Notes: generated by a model not told the origin, from the letters alone. Shown: positions 28,947 through 38,093, numbered from the stretch's first letter. The stretch is DNA of 64,000 nt from Parabacteroides sp. PFB2-10 (GCF_029893085.1 NZ_JARXWI010000010.1:20886-84885); one strand, 5' to 3'. Numbers and translations are program-made.

Positions 28947-30251
28947 ATGAAATATATAACAAGAGTATTATTGATTGCCCTAAGTTTGGGCCTGTTTATG
29001 CCAAGCAGCTGGGCCAAGCCATTGAAAAGGATGCGGGTAACGGTAGATGCCGCAGGTGTTGAACGCAACAACACCATTGCATCGCTGGATCTATCGGGGT
29101 ATGAGGTGCCGGAAGGCAAAGAGATCGTTGTCATAAATGCGGCCGACAAATCGGTTTGCCTGAGCCAGTTGGAGCAATGCGATATAGACGGCACGACGCT
29201 TTATTGGCGTATCGACGGTGCCCTGGCGGCAAACGATACCCGCGAATACATCATTGAAACGCAGAATGCACAAGCCGAAAAGGATCCGGTGATGAATATC
29301 ACGCGTGACCGCATGCGCAACCTTATCCTGACCCAGAACGGGCAGAAGGTGTTGCAATACAATGTGGCGATGGCGCGATTGCCCCACGGAGCCGATCCGG
29401 TCTTCAGCCGCAACGGTTATATCCATCCGGCCTGGTCGCCGGCGGGTAACGTATTAACGAATATCAACGCGGCAGACCATATGCACCATTACGGGATTTG
29501 GAATCCGTGGACCATGGTAGAGTACGACGGGGCGATCTATGATTTATGGAATATCGGCGACAAAAAAGGAACTGTTCTTTTTGATTCGCTGTATACCACC
29601 CGCACCGGCGACCTGTTTGCCGATATCGTCGTAGGACATCAGCATCTGATCTTCCAGCCACAGAAGGAACAGGTGATCAATACGATCGAGTCGATCGTGA
29701 AGATCACCCCTAAAAAGAGGATCAATATCATGGATGAATTCATCGATATGCGCGTGTGGAACACAGGACAGCCGGGTTATCTCTGGGATTTTGTGTCCGA
29801 TCTGATTCCGGCCACTGAGCTGCCGGTGTTATTGAAAGCCTACCGTTATGCCGGTTTTGGCTGGCGCGCTACGGCCGACTGGACCAACGAGAACGTGGTG
29901 ATGATGACCTCCGAAGGCAAAAGCCGCCCGGAGATCGACGGCACAAATGCCCGCTGGATCTATGTCACCGGCATGAGTCCCAAAGGCCCTTCGGGCATTC
30001 TCTTTATGGGCTATCCGGAGAACCAGAACTTCCCTGAGCCGTTGCGCATATGGGATCAGAATGCTAATGGCGGACGCGGGGATGCGTTCATTAACTTTGC
30101 TCCGACCAAGAATGTCGATTGGGAACTGAAGGCAGGCGAGAGCTACCGGTTGCGCTACCGGATGTTTATGTTCGACGGCAGCATCACACCGGAAAAAGCC
30201 GAAGCCATCTGGCAGGATTTTGCTAAGCCGGTGAAGGTTACAATCAAATAA
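28947..30251 (+). CDS. Secreted DUF6807 (PmoA-like) protein
   Basis: 434 residues with a signal peptide (cleavage near SSWAKP, residue 24). The body matches the DUF6807 / 'PmoA family' group often found beside Gfo/Idh genes in Bacteroidetes: ADHMHHYGIWNPW, GLF-like DLFADIVVGHQHLIF, and a C-terminal beta-rich region ending with MFDGSITPEKAEAIWQDFAKP. The family's biochemical role is not known to me; the PmoA name is a database label and does not imply methane oxidation. The conserved His cluster (HMHHYG) could bind a metal or substrate. It sits between two Gfo/Idh genes with 17- and 27-bp spacers, so it probably acts in the same periplasmic sugar-oxidation pathway. Confidence 0.8.
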   Translation: MKYITRVLLIALSLGLFMPSSWAKPLKRMRVTVDAAGVERNNTIASLDLSGYEVPEGKEIVVINAADKSVCLSQLEQCDIDGTTLYWRIDGALAANDTREYIIETQNAQAEKDPVMNITRDRMRNLILTQNGQKVLQYNVAMARLPHGADPVFSRNGYIHPAWSPAGNVLTNINAADHMHHYGIWNPWTMVEYDGAIYDLWNIGDKKGTVLFDSLYTTRTGDLFADIVVGHQHLIFQPQKEQVINTIESIVKITPKKRINIMDEFIDMRVWNTGQPGYLWDFVSDLIPATELPVLLKAYRYAGFGWRATADWTNENVVMMTSEGKSRPEIDGTNARWIYVTGMSPKGPSGILFMGYPENQNFPEPLRIWDQNANGGRGDAFINFAPTKNVDWELKAGESYRLRYRMFMFDGSITPEKAEAIWQDFAKPVKVTIK

Positions 30252-30278
30252 ACAGGATCCATACGAAAAAAGAGATAA

Positions 30279-31661
30279 ATGAAGAAGACGCTGATGTTTC
30301 TAATGACCATGGCACTTATGATGTCATGTAACCAGAAAAAAGAGGAATCAGGCGCATTTACCGGGGCTCCGGGTGAGGTGAAACTCCTTACCCTGGCTCC
30401 CGGTCATTTCCATGCCGCCCTGGTTCAGAAGACATCCTATCCGCAGGTAAACAAAGATGTCTATGTGTATGCGCCTGAGGGCGACGAGGTGGTTCAACAC
30501 CTGGAGAAGATCAAGGGATACAATACCCGTGCGGATGAGCCGACCTCCTGGAACGAGATTGTCTATACAGGCGATAACTATCTGCAACGGATGATTGCGG
30601 AGAAAAAGGGAAATGTGATGGTCGTAGCCGGAAATAACCGGAAAAAGACCGAATATATTAAGACTGCGCTGGACAATGGCATTCATGTATTGGCTGATAA
30701 ACCGATGGCTATCAATCCGGAAAACTTCCAATTGCTGAAATCCTGCTTCGAAACGGCGGAGAAAAACGGCCTGTTGCTCTATGATATCATGACGGAGCGT
30801 TATGAGATCACCTCCATATTGCAGCGTGAATTGGCGCATATTCCCGGCCTGTTCGGGGAGTTTGTGCCGGGAACTCCGGAGAGTCCGGCAGTCGTGAAAG
30901 AGAGTGTACACCATTTCTCGAAGCTCGTATCCGGAGCGCATCTGCTTCGTCCGGCCTGGTTCTTCGATGTAGAGCAGGAGGGCGACGGCATTGTGGATGT
31001 GACCACCCACTTAGTTGACCTCATCCAATGGGGCTGTTTCCCGGAAGAGATCATCGACTATACGAAAGATGTGGAGATATTTGACGCGAACCGTTGGGCT
31101 ACGACGGTCGATCCGGCGCAGTTTAAGCAGGTGACACAGATGGATTCCTACCCCGATTATTTGCAGAAAGATGTGAAAGACGGCGTATTGCATGTCTACT
31201 CCAATGGCGATATCCTCTACAAACTGAAAGGCTTGTATGCCAAGATCTCTGTGATCTGGAACTTCGAGGCGCCTCCCGGCATCGGAGATACCCATTTCTC
31301 TATTATGCGCGGCACGAAAGCCAACCTGGTTATCCGCCAGGGAGCAGAGCAGGACTATAAACCTACGCTCTATGTGGAAGCGGCAAATGATACTAACAAT
31401 AATCTGAAAACCGACCTGGACAAGGTGATCAACAGCCTGTTACCCACCTATCCCGGTATTTCCGTGGAAGAAGTAGCCGGCGGATGGAAGGTGAATATCC
31501 CGGAATCTTACTCCGTCGGGCATGAAGCCCATTTCGGCGAGGTAACCGAGCGCTATCTGCACTATCTGATAGATGGGAAGCTACCGGATTGGGAAGTACC
31601 CAATATGATTGCCAAATATTATGTAACAACCGAGGCTTTACGCATTGCCAAATCAAAATAG
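30279..31661 (+). CDS. Lipoprotein Gfo/Idh-like oxidoreductase with specialised C-terminal domain
   Basis: 460 residues, lipobox MMSC (Cys17). The N-terminal half is Rossmann-like but the first loop reads LTLAPGHFHAALVQ instead of GxGxxG, and the usual EKP is DKP (139-141). The C-terminal half (from about 200) corresponds to the 'putative oxidoreductase C-terminal' family, with GIVDVTTHLVDLIQWG. It may bind a nucleotide cofactor in an altered way, or it may have lost cofactor binding. The gene is third in the operon, with a GH43 gene 47 bp downstream. Anchoring by lipid suggests the periplasm or outer membrane. Confidence 0.85.
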   Translation: MKKTLMFLMTMALMMSCNQKKEESGAFTGAPGEVKLLTLAPGHFHAALVQKTSYPQVNKDVYVYAPEGDEVVQHLEKIKGYNTRADEPTSWNEIVYTGDNYLQRMIAEKKGNVMVVAGNNRKKTEYIKTALDNGIHVLADKPMAINPENFQLLKSCFETAEKNGLLLYDIMTERYEITSILQRELAHIPGLFGEFVPGTPESPAVVKESVHHFSKLVSGAHLLRPAWFFDVEQEGDGIVDVTTHLVDLIQWGCFPEEIIDYTKDVEIFDANRWATTVDPAQFKQVTQMDSYPDYLQKDVKDGVLHVYSNGDILYKLKGLYAKISVIWNFEAPPGIGDTHFSIMRGTKANLVIRQGAEQDYKPTLYVEAANDTNNNLKTDLDKVINSLLPTYPGISVEEVAGGWKVNIPESYSVGHEAHFGEVTERYLHYLIDGKLPDWEVPNMIAKYYVTTEALRIAKSK

Positions 31662-31708
31662 ATTAGTAATTTAGGCGTCGATATTAATTTATTTATAGTA
31701 AAACCATT

Positions 31709-33817
31709 ATGAATATTAATTTTGTGTGTAAAAAGGGGCAAATGATGCTATTGTTTGCCGCATTGTTTCTGTTTTCCATAGCAGAATCGAAAGGACAAGG
31801 CAACCTGCCGAAGAGTAATAAATTTGTGCACCACGGAGCGGGGAACCCCTATCTGCCGTTGTGGGAGCACGTGCCGGATGGAGAACCACGTGTTTTTGAA
31901 GATCCTGACAATCCAGGCAAATACCGCGCCTATATTATCGGATCGCACGATGTGCGTTTCGGAAGTTATTGTGGTCCGGATATTCGTGCTTGGTCGGCAC
32001 CCGTAGAGGATTTGTCGAGTTGGCGCGACGAAGGGCCTATCTTTACCTACCCGATAGAAGGACAATGGGATGTGATGTATGCTCCCGACCTGGTTGAAGT
32101 AAGACGTAAAGACGGTACAAAAGAATATTATCTCTATCCGCATAGCCGGGGACGAGGACGTGAACCGATGGTGGCGAAAGGTAGTCGCCCGGATGGTCCT
32201 TTCACACCGATCAATATGACAGAAGACGGATCGGGCGTGGTTGAAGGAAGTATTCTGGGATTCGACCCCTCGATCTACATTGAGTATGTAACCGATCCGA
32301 ACGATCCCGATTATAATATTGGATTCAGAGCGTATGGTTTCTGGGGATTCCAACGTTCGCTGGCAGCTCAATTGGATCAGAATACGATGTATTCCGTACG
32401 TCCCGGCACCCAGATTGTTCCTTATTTCATGCCTTCCAGTACCCGTTACGGTGTACTTCGTGATCCGGAAGGAACGACCTATCCGCATATCTATCCGGGA
32501 GAAGATCTTGGACGTTTCAACTTCTTCGAAGCCTCTTCTATCCGTAAGGTTGGAAACAAATATGTAACGATTTACAGCGGTTACTCAGGGCCTGATTATG
32601 GCTTGAGCAGCACCAACTCTGCCTTGCGTTATGCTTATGGCGATACCCCGCTGGGTCCCTGGAAAAGTGGTGGCGTATTGGTTGATTCCCGCGCACCGGT
32701 GGTGAATCAAGATGGTTCTTCGTTGGTGACCACAGGTCCCGGTCATAACACACATGGTAGTATCGAGTTGATTAACGACCAATGGTATGCCTTCTATCAC
32801 CGTCCGCCGAGAGGATTCGGTAATGCCCGTCAGCCCATGGTAGCACCCGTCATCATCGATTGGGATGAGAAACCGGTGGCTGAAGGTGGTAAGGTGACGA
32901 TCCGTGCTTACGATCCGTATGCGAAAGACAACAAATGGACAGCGAAAGACAAGAAAGGCAACGAATATACCGGAGCCGAAGTAACCTCGGAAGGTTTCCA
33001 TCTCTACGGATTGGATCCTTATCAATATTACTCTGCCGGATACGCTTGCTACCTGTCGGATATAGGTATTCAGCAAGATTCATGGGATATATGGGACAAC
33101 CATATGCCTATTGCGAATGTAAAGAACGGACATATCATCGGGTATAAATACTTCGGTTTCGGTGGATTAGACAAAGCCCAGAAGGGATTGAAACCTTTTG
33201 AAGGAACCAAACCGGGTAATAATACCGCGTTCAACCTTTTCCTTACGCCGAAAACAAACGAGACTTTCAAAATAAACGTTTGGTTGGATGGTCCTTGGAA
33301 AAACGCACCTTGGAAAGGCAAAAAGATAGGTGAGATAGTAGTTCCTGCCAATGCTGCACAAGAGCCAACCCAATTCACGATTGATGTGGCCAATTTTGTG
33401 GATAAATTGGATGGCAAGCATGCTATTTTCTTGGTGGCTGAAGGTGGTAGTTCTAACGAACTTTTCGACCTGATGGGTCTTGGATTCAGCTCGGATTCGA
33501 AGCCAATCGTTCGTCCTGTTCCTCCTACGGTAAGCATTTCAGTTAACGGACAAGAAATAGAATTGCCTAATACGCCGGTACGTTCAACCAATGTAAACGG
33601 TATTACAGGTTACGATCTGTATGAAGCGTTCTATAAAGTGCCGGCAACTACCGGTGCTCCTTCACCCAGAAGACGTACGATGGTGACTGCAACTGCGAGC
33701 GATCCGTCGGTTAAGGTGGTAGTGACCCAGGCTGATACCCCTTTCGGAACGGCTGTTGTGCAATACAATTACAACGGTGTACTGAAAACATACCGCGTTA
33801 CGCTTGTTGCCGAATAA
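31709..33817 (+). CDS. Large secreted GH43-family glycosidase (702 aa)
   Basis: The N-terminus has a hydrophobic signal (about 11-30). The propeller domain (about 40-400) has GEPRVFEDPDNPGKYRAY, MYAPDLVEV, GFDPSIYIEY (D186) and FNFFEASSIRKVGNKY, the last holding the probable acid Glu. It is followed by a region with WDIWDNHMPIANVKNGHIIGYKYFGFGG and a beta-sandwich, then a C-terminal Ig-like piece (about 600-702) ending TYRVTLVAE. It is a distant GH43 member unlike the other two in the window, and its substrate is unknown. As the last gene after two oxidoreductases and DUF6807, it may release the sugar they process. Confidence 0.78.
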   Translation: MNINFVCKKGQMMLLFAALFLFSIAESKGQGNLPKSNKFVHHGAGNPYLPLWEHVPDGEPRVFEDPDNPGKYRAYIIGSHDVRFGSYCGPDIRAWSAPVEDLSSWRDEGPIFTYPIEGQWDVMYAPDLVEVRRKDGTKEYYLYPHSRGRGREPMVAKGSRPDGPFTPINMTEDGSGVVEGSILGFDPSIYIEYVTDPNDPDYNIGFRAYGFWGFQRSLAAQLDQNTMYSVRPGTQIVPYFMPSSTRYGVLRDPEGTTYPHIYPGEDLGRFNFFEASSIRKVGNKYVTIYSGYSGPDYGLSSTNSALRYAYGDTPLGPWKSGGVLVDSRAPVVNQDGSSLVTTGPGHNTHGSIELINDQWYAFYHRPPRGFGNARQPMVAPVIIDWDEKPVAEGGKVTIRAYDPYAKDNKWTAKDKKGNEYTGAEVTSEGFHLYGLDPYQYYSAGYACYLSDIGIQQDSWDIWDNHMPIANVKNGHIIGYKYFGFGGLDKAQKGLKPFEGTKPGNNTAFNLFLTPKTNETFKINVWLDGPWKNAPWKGKKIGEIVVPANAAQEPTQFTIDVANFVDKLDGKHAIFLVAEGGSSNELFDLMGLGFSSDSKPIVRPVPPTVSISVNGQEIELPNTPVRSTNVNGITGYDLYEAFYKVPATTGAPSPRRRTMVTATASDPSVKVVVTQADTPFGTAVVQYNYNGVLKTYRVTLVAE

Positions 33818-33845
33818 ACAGTAAACGCAACCGTATAAAACCATA

Positions 33846-33880
33846 AAAACCCCGGGAATCTCTTGGATTCCCGGGGTTTT
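33846..33880. terminator. Bidirectional terminator between GH43 and GH2 genes
   Basis: A perfect 15-bp stem (33846-33860 with 33866-33880) with a 5-nt loop, with A and T tracts at the stem ends, sits between the converging genes (stops at 33817 and 33903). Confidence 0.88.
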
Positions 33881-33902
33881 CTATTTCAAAGAGGCGAACA
33901 CC

Positions 33903-36260
33903 TCACTTGCTTTCTATCTCTACTGTATAGGGAGTTGCGATTCCTTCCACTGCTACGTTTACCTTGATTCTTCCCGGTTTGCGGGTCGATTGCACTACGA
34001 CAAGGGCTTTGCCGAAATAGGTATTCCGTGTGTTGCCGCCAAATTTGCCTTCGCGACGCAGTTCGCCACTGTCGAGTGCCCGGAAGCGGCCTTCACCTTC
34101 GACCGTTACAGTCAGTTTGCGGTTGTCGGTTTGTACTAAGTTTCCGTTTTCATCCTCCAGGTGGATCATGATATGCGACAGGTCTTGCCCGTCGGCTTTG
34201 ATCGTGGTGACGTCGGGGGTCAATACGGCTTTATGGGTTCCTTTGGTGGTAACAAGCGTATAGGTAGCCACCTCCTGGTTGCCGTTGAATCCTTTCGCCT
34301 CGAGCTTGCCGGGTTGGTAGGGCAGATGCCATACGATCGTATTATTGGTGAAGTCGGCTGTTTTCAATACGCCCATTGACCGGTCGTTGTAGAACATTTC
34401 CACCCGTTCGCAATTGGTGATGGTGCGCACCTCCATCATCTGTCCGATATAGCTGTTGGGGAAGTTCCAATGCGACGCCATCTTAGGCCATTGCCAAAGG
34501 TCGCGCCCATGGTCGATGTCGAGGGAGGCGTCGACTACCGCGATACTCACCAGCGGGGTCTCGTTCCACATGGCACGGTGGTAGGCGGCGCGTGGTTTTT
34601 CGTTCATACAGATATCGAACAACCCGTTGGGCCATCCTTTGCTCGGCCAGCTCGCTTCACCGAGATAATCGACTCCCGACCAGATGAATCCTCCGGCGAT
34701 AAAGTCGTGTGCTGCCACCGTATTCCAAGGATTGATCGGCGTATAGCTGCGGATATTGCCCTCTTCCCCGCTGAAATAGGGGAGCTCTTCCGACACCAGG
34801 ACGATCCGTTCGGGATATTTCTGCTTCTCGCTCACCATGCGTGCTTCGAGGTAGTTGTAGCCTATCACGTCGGTCACGCCGGCGATTTCCACGCGGTGGT
34901 TGTTTTGCGCCGCCATGGTGACGGGGCGTGTCGGTTCCATCCGGTGTACAAAATCTTGTAACATCTTCGCACGGGCAACAGCATCCGTCTGGTCTTCATC
35001 CCAGGCCTCCTGCACCTCGTTGCCGATGCTCCAAAGGATAATCGAGGGATGGTTGCGGTCGCGAAGCAGCATATTCTCCAGGTCACGTTCCCACCACGCA
35101 TCGAAAAACTTTTCGTAATAGCCCGATTTCCACTTGTCGAAAGCTTCGGCAATCACGACAAATCCCATCCGGTCGCACATATCGAGAAACTCAGGTGTAA
35201 ACTGGTTGTGTGCCGTACGAATAGCATTACAGCCATACTCCTTCAATATCTCCAAACGGCGTTCGTCGGCACGGTCGGGCACGGCGGCTCCCATGCTTCC
35301 GGCATCCTGATGCAGACACAATCCTTTCAATTTCATGTGTTTGTCGTTGAGGAAGAATCCTTTCTCCTTATCGAATCGGATGGTGCGGATACCAAATGGC
35401 GTGGTGTAGACATCCACCACTTTATTGCCTGCGCGCACAGTGGTTTCCATGGTGTACATTACCGGCTCATCGACCGACCACAACTGGGGATTTGTTATCG
35501 AAAATGACTGTTCGACGTCGACCGACGCCTGGGCGTTGAGCGTTGCCTTTTCGCGGTTGCTCTTGGCCATCTCTTTGCCGGCGGCGTTGAGGATGCGTTG
35601 CGACACGGTGATGGTCTCCTCCCGCTGGCTATTGTTATTTACCGTAGTCACCACCTTGACCTCTGCCTGGCTGGGTTCGACCGTCGGAGTGGTTACGTAG
35701 GTGCCGTAGGTGGGAATATGTACAGGGCTGACCATCTGAAGCCAGGCGTGGCGATAGATGCCCGAACCGGCATACCAACGGGCACTGCCACCGGTTCTGT
35801 CGACGCGTACGGCAATGACATTCTCCTCGTTGAATTTCAGATAGGGAGTCAGGTCGTATTCTATGCTGCAAAACCCGTAAGGACGATGTCCCAGGTGGTG
35901 TCCGTTGATGTAGACATCGCTTTGATGGAAAATCCCGTCGAACAGAATGGATATATTTTCCCCTTTCTGCGCATTGGGCACCTGAAACGTTTTGCGATAC
36001 CAACCAATCCCTCCCGGAAGAAAAGCCGCAGAGCCACCGACCGACTGTTCGAAATTCAGTTCAATGCTCCAGTCATGCGGAAGTTGCACATTTTGCCAGT
36101 TAGCATCGGCACATTGAGGTTCGGCATATTTCGGGTTGTCTTCGTTCAGAATAAATTTCCAGTCGAAGTCAAAATTTTCTTTCGTACGGATGTTCTTTTG
36201 TGCAAAACCGCATACTACGTATAGTAGCATGGTCAAGATTAATAAGCTCTGTCTCTTCAT
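33903..36260 (-). CDS. Secreted GH2 beta-galactosidase-type glycosidase
   Basis: 785 residues with a signal peptide (cleavage near GFAQ, residue 20). The order is a GH2 sugar-binding domain (about 30-190, LPHDWSIE...GGIGWYRKTF), an Ig-like domain (about 195-300), a TIM barrel (about 305-600) with acid/base E415 in SIGNEVQEAW and probable nucleophile E491 in VLVSEELPYF, a DUF4982-like domain, and a C-terminal Ig-like domain (about 690-785). This layout is typical of Bacteroidetes beta-galactosidases. Beta-glucuronidase or other GH2 activities are less likely but not excluded. It is a single leftward gene converging on the oxidoreductase operon and diverging from the PurF-like gene. Confidence 0.88.
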   Translation of the reverse strand: MKRQSLLILTMLLYVVCGFAQKNIRTKENFDFDWKFILNEDNPKYAEPQCADANWQNVQLPHDWSIELNFEQSVGGSAAFLPGGIGWYRKTFQVPNAQKGENISILFDGIFHQSDVYINGHHLGHRPYGFCSIEYDLTPYLKFNEENVIAVRVDRTGGSARWYAGSGIYRHAWLQMVSPVHIPTYGTYVTTPTVEPSQAEVKVVTTVNNNSQREETITVSQRILNAAGKEMAKSNREKATLNAQASVDVEQSFSITNPQLWSVDEPVMYTMETTVRAGNKVVDVYTTPFGIRTIRFDKEKGFFLNDKHMKLKGLCLHQDAGSMGAAVPDRADERRLEILKEYGCNAIRTAHNQFTPEFLDMCDRMGFVVIAEAFDKWKSGYYEKFFDAWWERDLENMLLRDRNHPSIILWSIGNEVQEAWDEDQTDAVARAKMLQDFVHRMEPTRPVTMAAQNNHRVEIAGVTDVIGYNYLEARMVSEKQKYPERIVLVSEELPYFSGEEGNIRSYTPINPWNTVAAHDFIAGGFIWSGVDYLGEASWPSKGWPNGLFDICMNEKPRAAYHRAMWNETPLVSIAVVDASLDIDHGRDLWQWPKMASHWNFPNSYIGQMMEVRTITNCERVEMFYNDRSMGVLKTADFTNNTIVWHLPYQPGKLEAKGFNGNQEVATYTLVTTKGTHKAVLTPDVTTIKADGQDLSHIMIHLEDENGNLVQTDNRKLTVTVEGEGRFRALDSGELRREGKFGGNTRNTYFGKALVVVQSTRKPGRIKVNVAVEGIATPYTVEIESK

Positions 36261-36306
36261 GTGTCAATTGATTTTTTCTGTAGTGATTTTAATACATAAA
36301 TTAAGG

Positions 36307-36314
36307 CAAATATA
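36307..36314 (-). promoter_or_regulatory. Possible -7 box (TATATTTG, minus strand) for GH2
   Basis: Consensus match 46 bp upstream of the GH2 start at 36260. No well-spaced -33 box. Confidence 0.35.
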
Positions 36315-36379
36315 GAAATTTGTTTCAAACCTGCCTGAAAGTTCTGTTTTGTAAATGGATGAATATGTAACAATTCGGG

Positions 36380-36487
36380 GAGTTTTCTATCGTCGATGGG
36401 CATCGACAGTACTGTCCATGCCCATCGACAGAACTGTCCATGCGCTTCGACAGTACTGTCGATGCCCATCGACGATAGAATTCTCCG
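36380..36487. repeat. Palindromic array of 22-bp units
   Basis: Arms 36385-36416 and 36449-36480 are perfect 32-bp reverse complements. Outside a 2x2 mismatch the pairing continues for about 4 bp. Inside are three tandem 22-bp units based on the palindrome CATCGACAGTACTGTCGATG. It lies in the 354-bp gap between divergent GH2 and PurF-like genes. The same outer sequence (GAATTCTATCGTCGA) reappears at 63901-63915. The rest of the gap holds only promoters. Confidence 0.9.
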
Positions 36488-36570
36488 TATAGCTGAGCTG
36501 TTTTTGAAATGAATGGAATATCTCCGCGCGTAATCTATCGAAAGACTCCTCGTATCTGAAAATAAACTCT

Positions 36571-36578
36571 TACCTTTG
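36571..36578 (+). promoter_or_regulatory. Possible -7 box (TACCTTTG) for the PurF-like gene
   Basis: Consensus -7 match 36 bp before the ATG at 36615. A convincing -33 box is not seen. Confidence 0.45.
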
Positions 36579-36614
36579 TGTCCGGAATAATAATAGCTTA
36601 ACAACAAAGACACA

Positions 36615-38018
36615 ATGGGTGGTTTTTTTGGAACTATATCAAAATCGGCTTGTGCTACCGATCTCTTCTATGGCACAGATTACAACTCACATTTAGGTAC
36701 CCGGCGAGGGGGGATGGCAACGCTTCATGAAGGCATCTTCAGACGTTCAATCCATAATCTGGAAAATTCCTATTTCCGTACCCGTTTCGAGGCAGACCTG
36801 GATAAATTCAAAGGAAACTCAGGCATAGGGATCATCAGTGATACGGATCCGCAACCGATATTCGTCAACTCCCATCTGGGGAAGTTTGCTATCGTAACCG
36901 TTGCGCGGGTGAACAACCTGGATGAACTGGAAAAAGAGTTGCTCGATAAAGGCGCCCATTTCACCGAACTTAGTTCTGGACAAACCAACCAGACAGAACT
37001 GATCGCTCTTTTGGTCTCCCAGGGAAAATCTTTTACCGAAGGGATCGAGATCGTACAGAAAAAGATCAAAGGATCCTGTTCGATGTTGATACTGACCGAA
37101 CACGGGCTGATTGCCGTCCGCGACAAATACGGACGCACCCCTGTATTGATCGGGCGAAAAGAGGGAGCCTATGCCGCGTCGAGCGAGCCTTGTAGCTTCC
37201 CGAATCTGAACTTCGAGCTGGAATACAACGTAGGACCGGGTGAAGCGGTGTTATTGACCGCCGATTCGATGACACAACTGAGAGCACCCAATAAGAAGAT
37301 GCAGGTTTGCTCTTTCCTTTGGGTCTATTATGGCTATCCGGTATCCGATTATGAAGGGATCAACGTTGATGCGGCTCGTTATGCCAGCGGTATGGCGATG
37401 GCCAAAAAGGACGATGTCGAGGCCGACTATGTGGCCGCTATCCCCGATTCCGGCATTGGCATGGGATTGGGTTATGCCGAAGGCAAAGGAATCCCTTACC
37501 GCCGCGCCATTATCAAATACACGCCGACCTGGCCACGTAGCTTTACACCCGCCAACCAGTCGGTACGCGACCTGGTGGCAAAGATGAAGCTGATACCCAA
37601 CCGGGAACTCCTGCGCAACAAGCGGGTTATCTTCTGTGACGACTCCATCGTGCGTGGTACCCAGTTGCGCGACAATGTGAATATCCTGTACGGATACGGT
37701 GCCAAAGAGGTGCATATGCGCCTGGGCTGTCCGCCGATCCTTCATTCTTGTCCGTTCCTCGGTTTCACGGCATCCAAATCGTCGATGGAGCTGATCGCAC
37801 GTCGTATCATTCAGGAACTCGAAGGAGATGCCTCCAAAGATCTGGATAAGTATGCCACGACAGGGTCGGAGCAATATCATACCATGATCGATTGCATACG
37901 CCGGAAACTCAATATTACAACATTGAAGTTTAATACAATTGAAGACTTAATCGCCTCCATCGGATTGCCCAGAGAGTGTGTTTGCACGCATTGCTACGAT
38001 GGAAGCAGCTATTTTTAA
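36615..38018 (+). CDS. Amidophosphoribosyltransferase-like protein lacking the N-terminal Cys
   Basis: 467 residues resembling PurF along its length. PurF makes phosphoribosylamine from PRPP and glutamine, the first step of purine synthesis, and its glutaminase nucleophile is Cys at position 2 of the precursor. Here the protein begins MGGFFGTISK: Gly replaces that Cys. The Ntn-type domain is otherwise recognisable (HLGTRRGGMA, GKFAIVTVARVNN, IAVRDKYGRTPV). The PRPP loop is intact (VIFCDDSIVRGTQ, about 338-350). Cysteines C232, C379, C457 and C460 match the spacing of the four [4Fe-4S] ligands of Bacillus PurF. It might be ammonia-dependent, regulatory, or act on another amine. The start is supported by the PurF alignment and the upstream promoter; no upstream in-frame Cys start was seen. 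Confidence 0.85.
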   Translation: MGGFFGTISKSACATDLFYGTDYNSHLGTRRGGMATLHEGIFRRSIHNLENSYFRTRFEADLDKFKGNSGIGIISDTDPQPIFVNSHLGKFAIVTVARVNNLDELEKELLDKGAHFTELSSGQTNQTELIALLVSQGKSFTEGIEIVQKKIKGSCSMLILTEHGLIAVRDKYGRTPVLIGRKEGAYAASSEPCSFPNLNFELEYNVGPGEAVLLTADSMTQLRAPNKKMQVCSFLWVYYGYPVSDYEGINVDAARYASGMAMAKKDDVEADYVAAIPDSGIGMGLGYAEGKGIPYRRAIIKYTPTWPRSFTPANQSVRDLVAKMKLIPNRELLRNKRVIFCDDSIVRGTQLRDNVNILYGYGAKEVHMRLGCPPILHSCPFLGFTASKSSMELIARRIIQELEGDASKDLDKYATTGSEQYHTMIDCIRRKLNITTLKFNTIEDLIASIGLPRECVCTHCYDGSSYF

Positions 38019-38021
38019 TTA

Positions 38022-38093
38022 ATGGATAATTGATAATGGATGATTGATAATGAAGGATGTCGTATCAATTATCCATTATCCATTATCAATTTA
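38022..38093. repeat. ATTGATAAT-type inverted repeat
   Basis: Iterated ATTGATAATGGAT units (38029-38052) face their complement (38066-38090), making a hairpin between the PurF-like gene and pepT. Relatives occur at about 58790-58820, 61987-62018 and 62092-62116. Confidence 0.7.

Noticed and set aside
28947..30251. Methane monooxygenase subunit, as the PmoA label of this family might suggest
   Set aside because: The protein is a soluble secreted DUF6807 member next to sugar oxidoreductases; no membrane helices or PmoB/C partners.
36385..36480. Possible CRISPR array
   Set aside because: Units are 22 bp, palindromic and directly adjacent with no spacers, and no cas genes are present.
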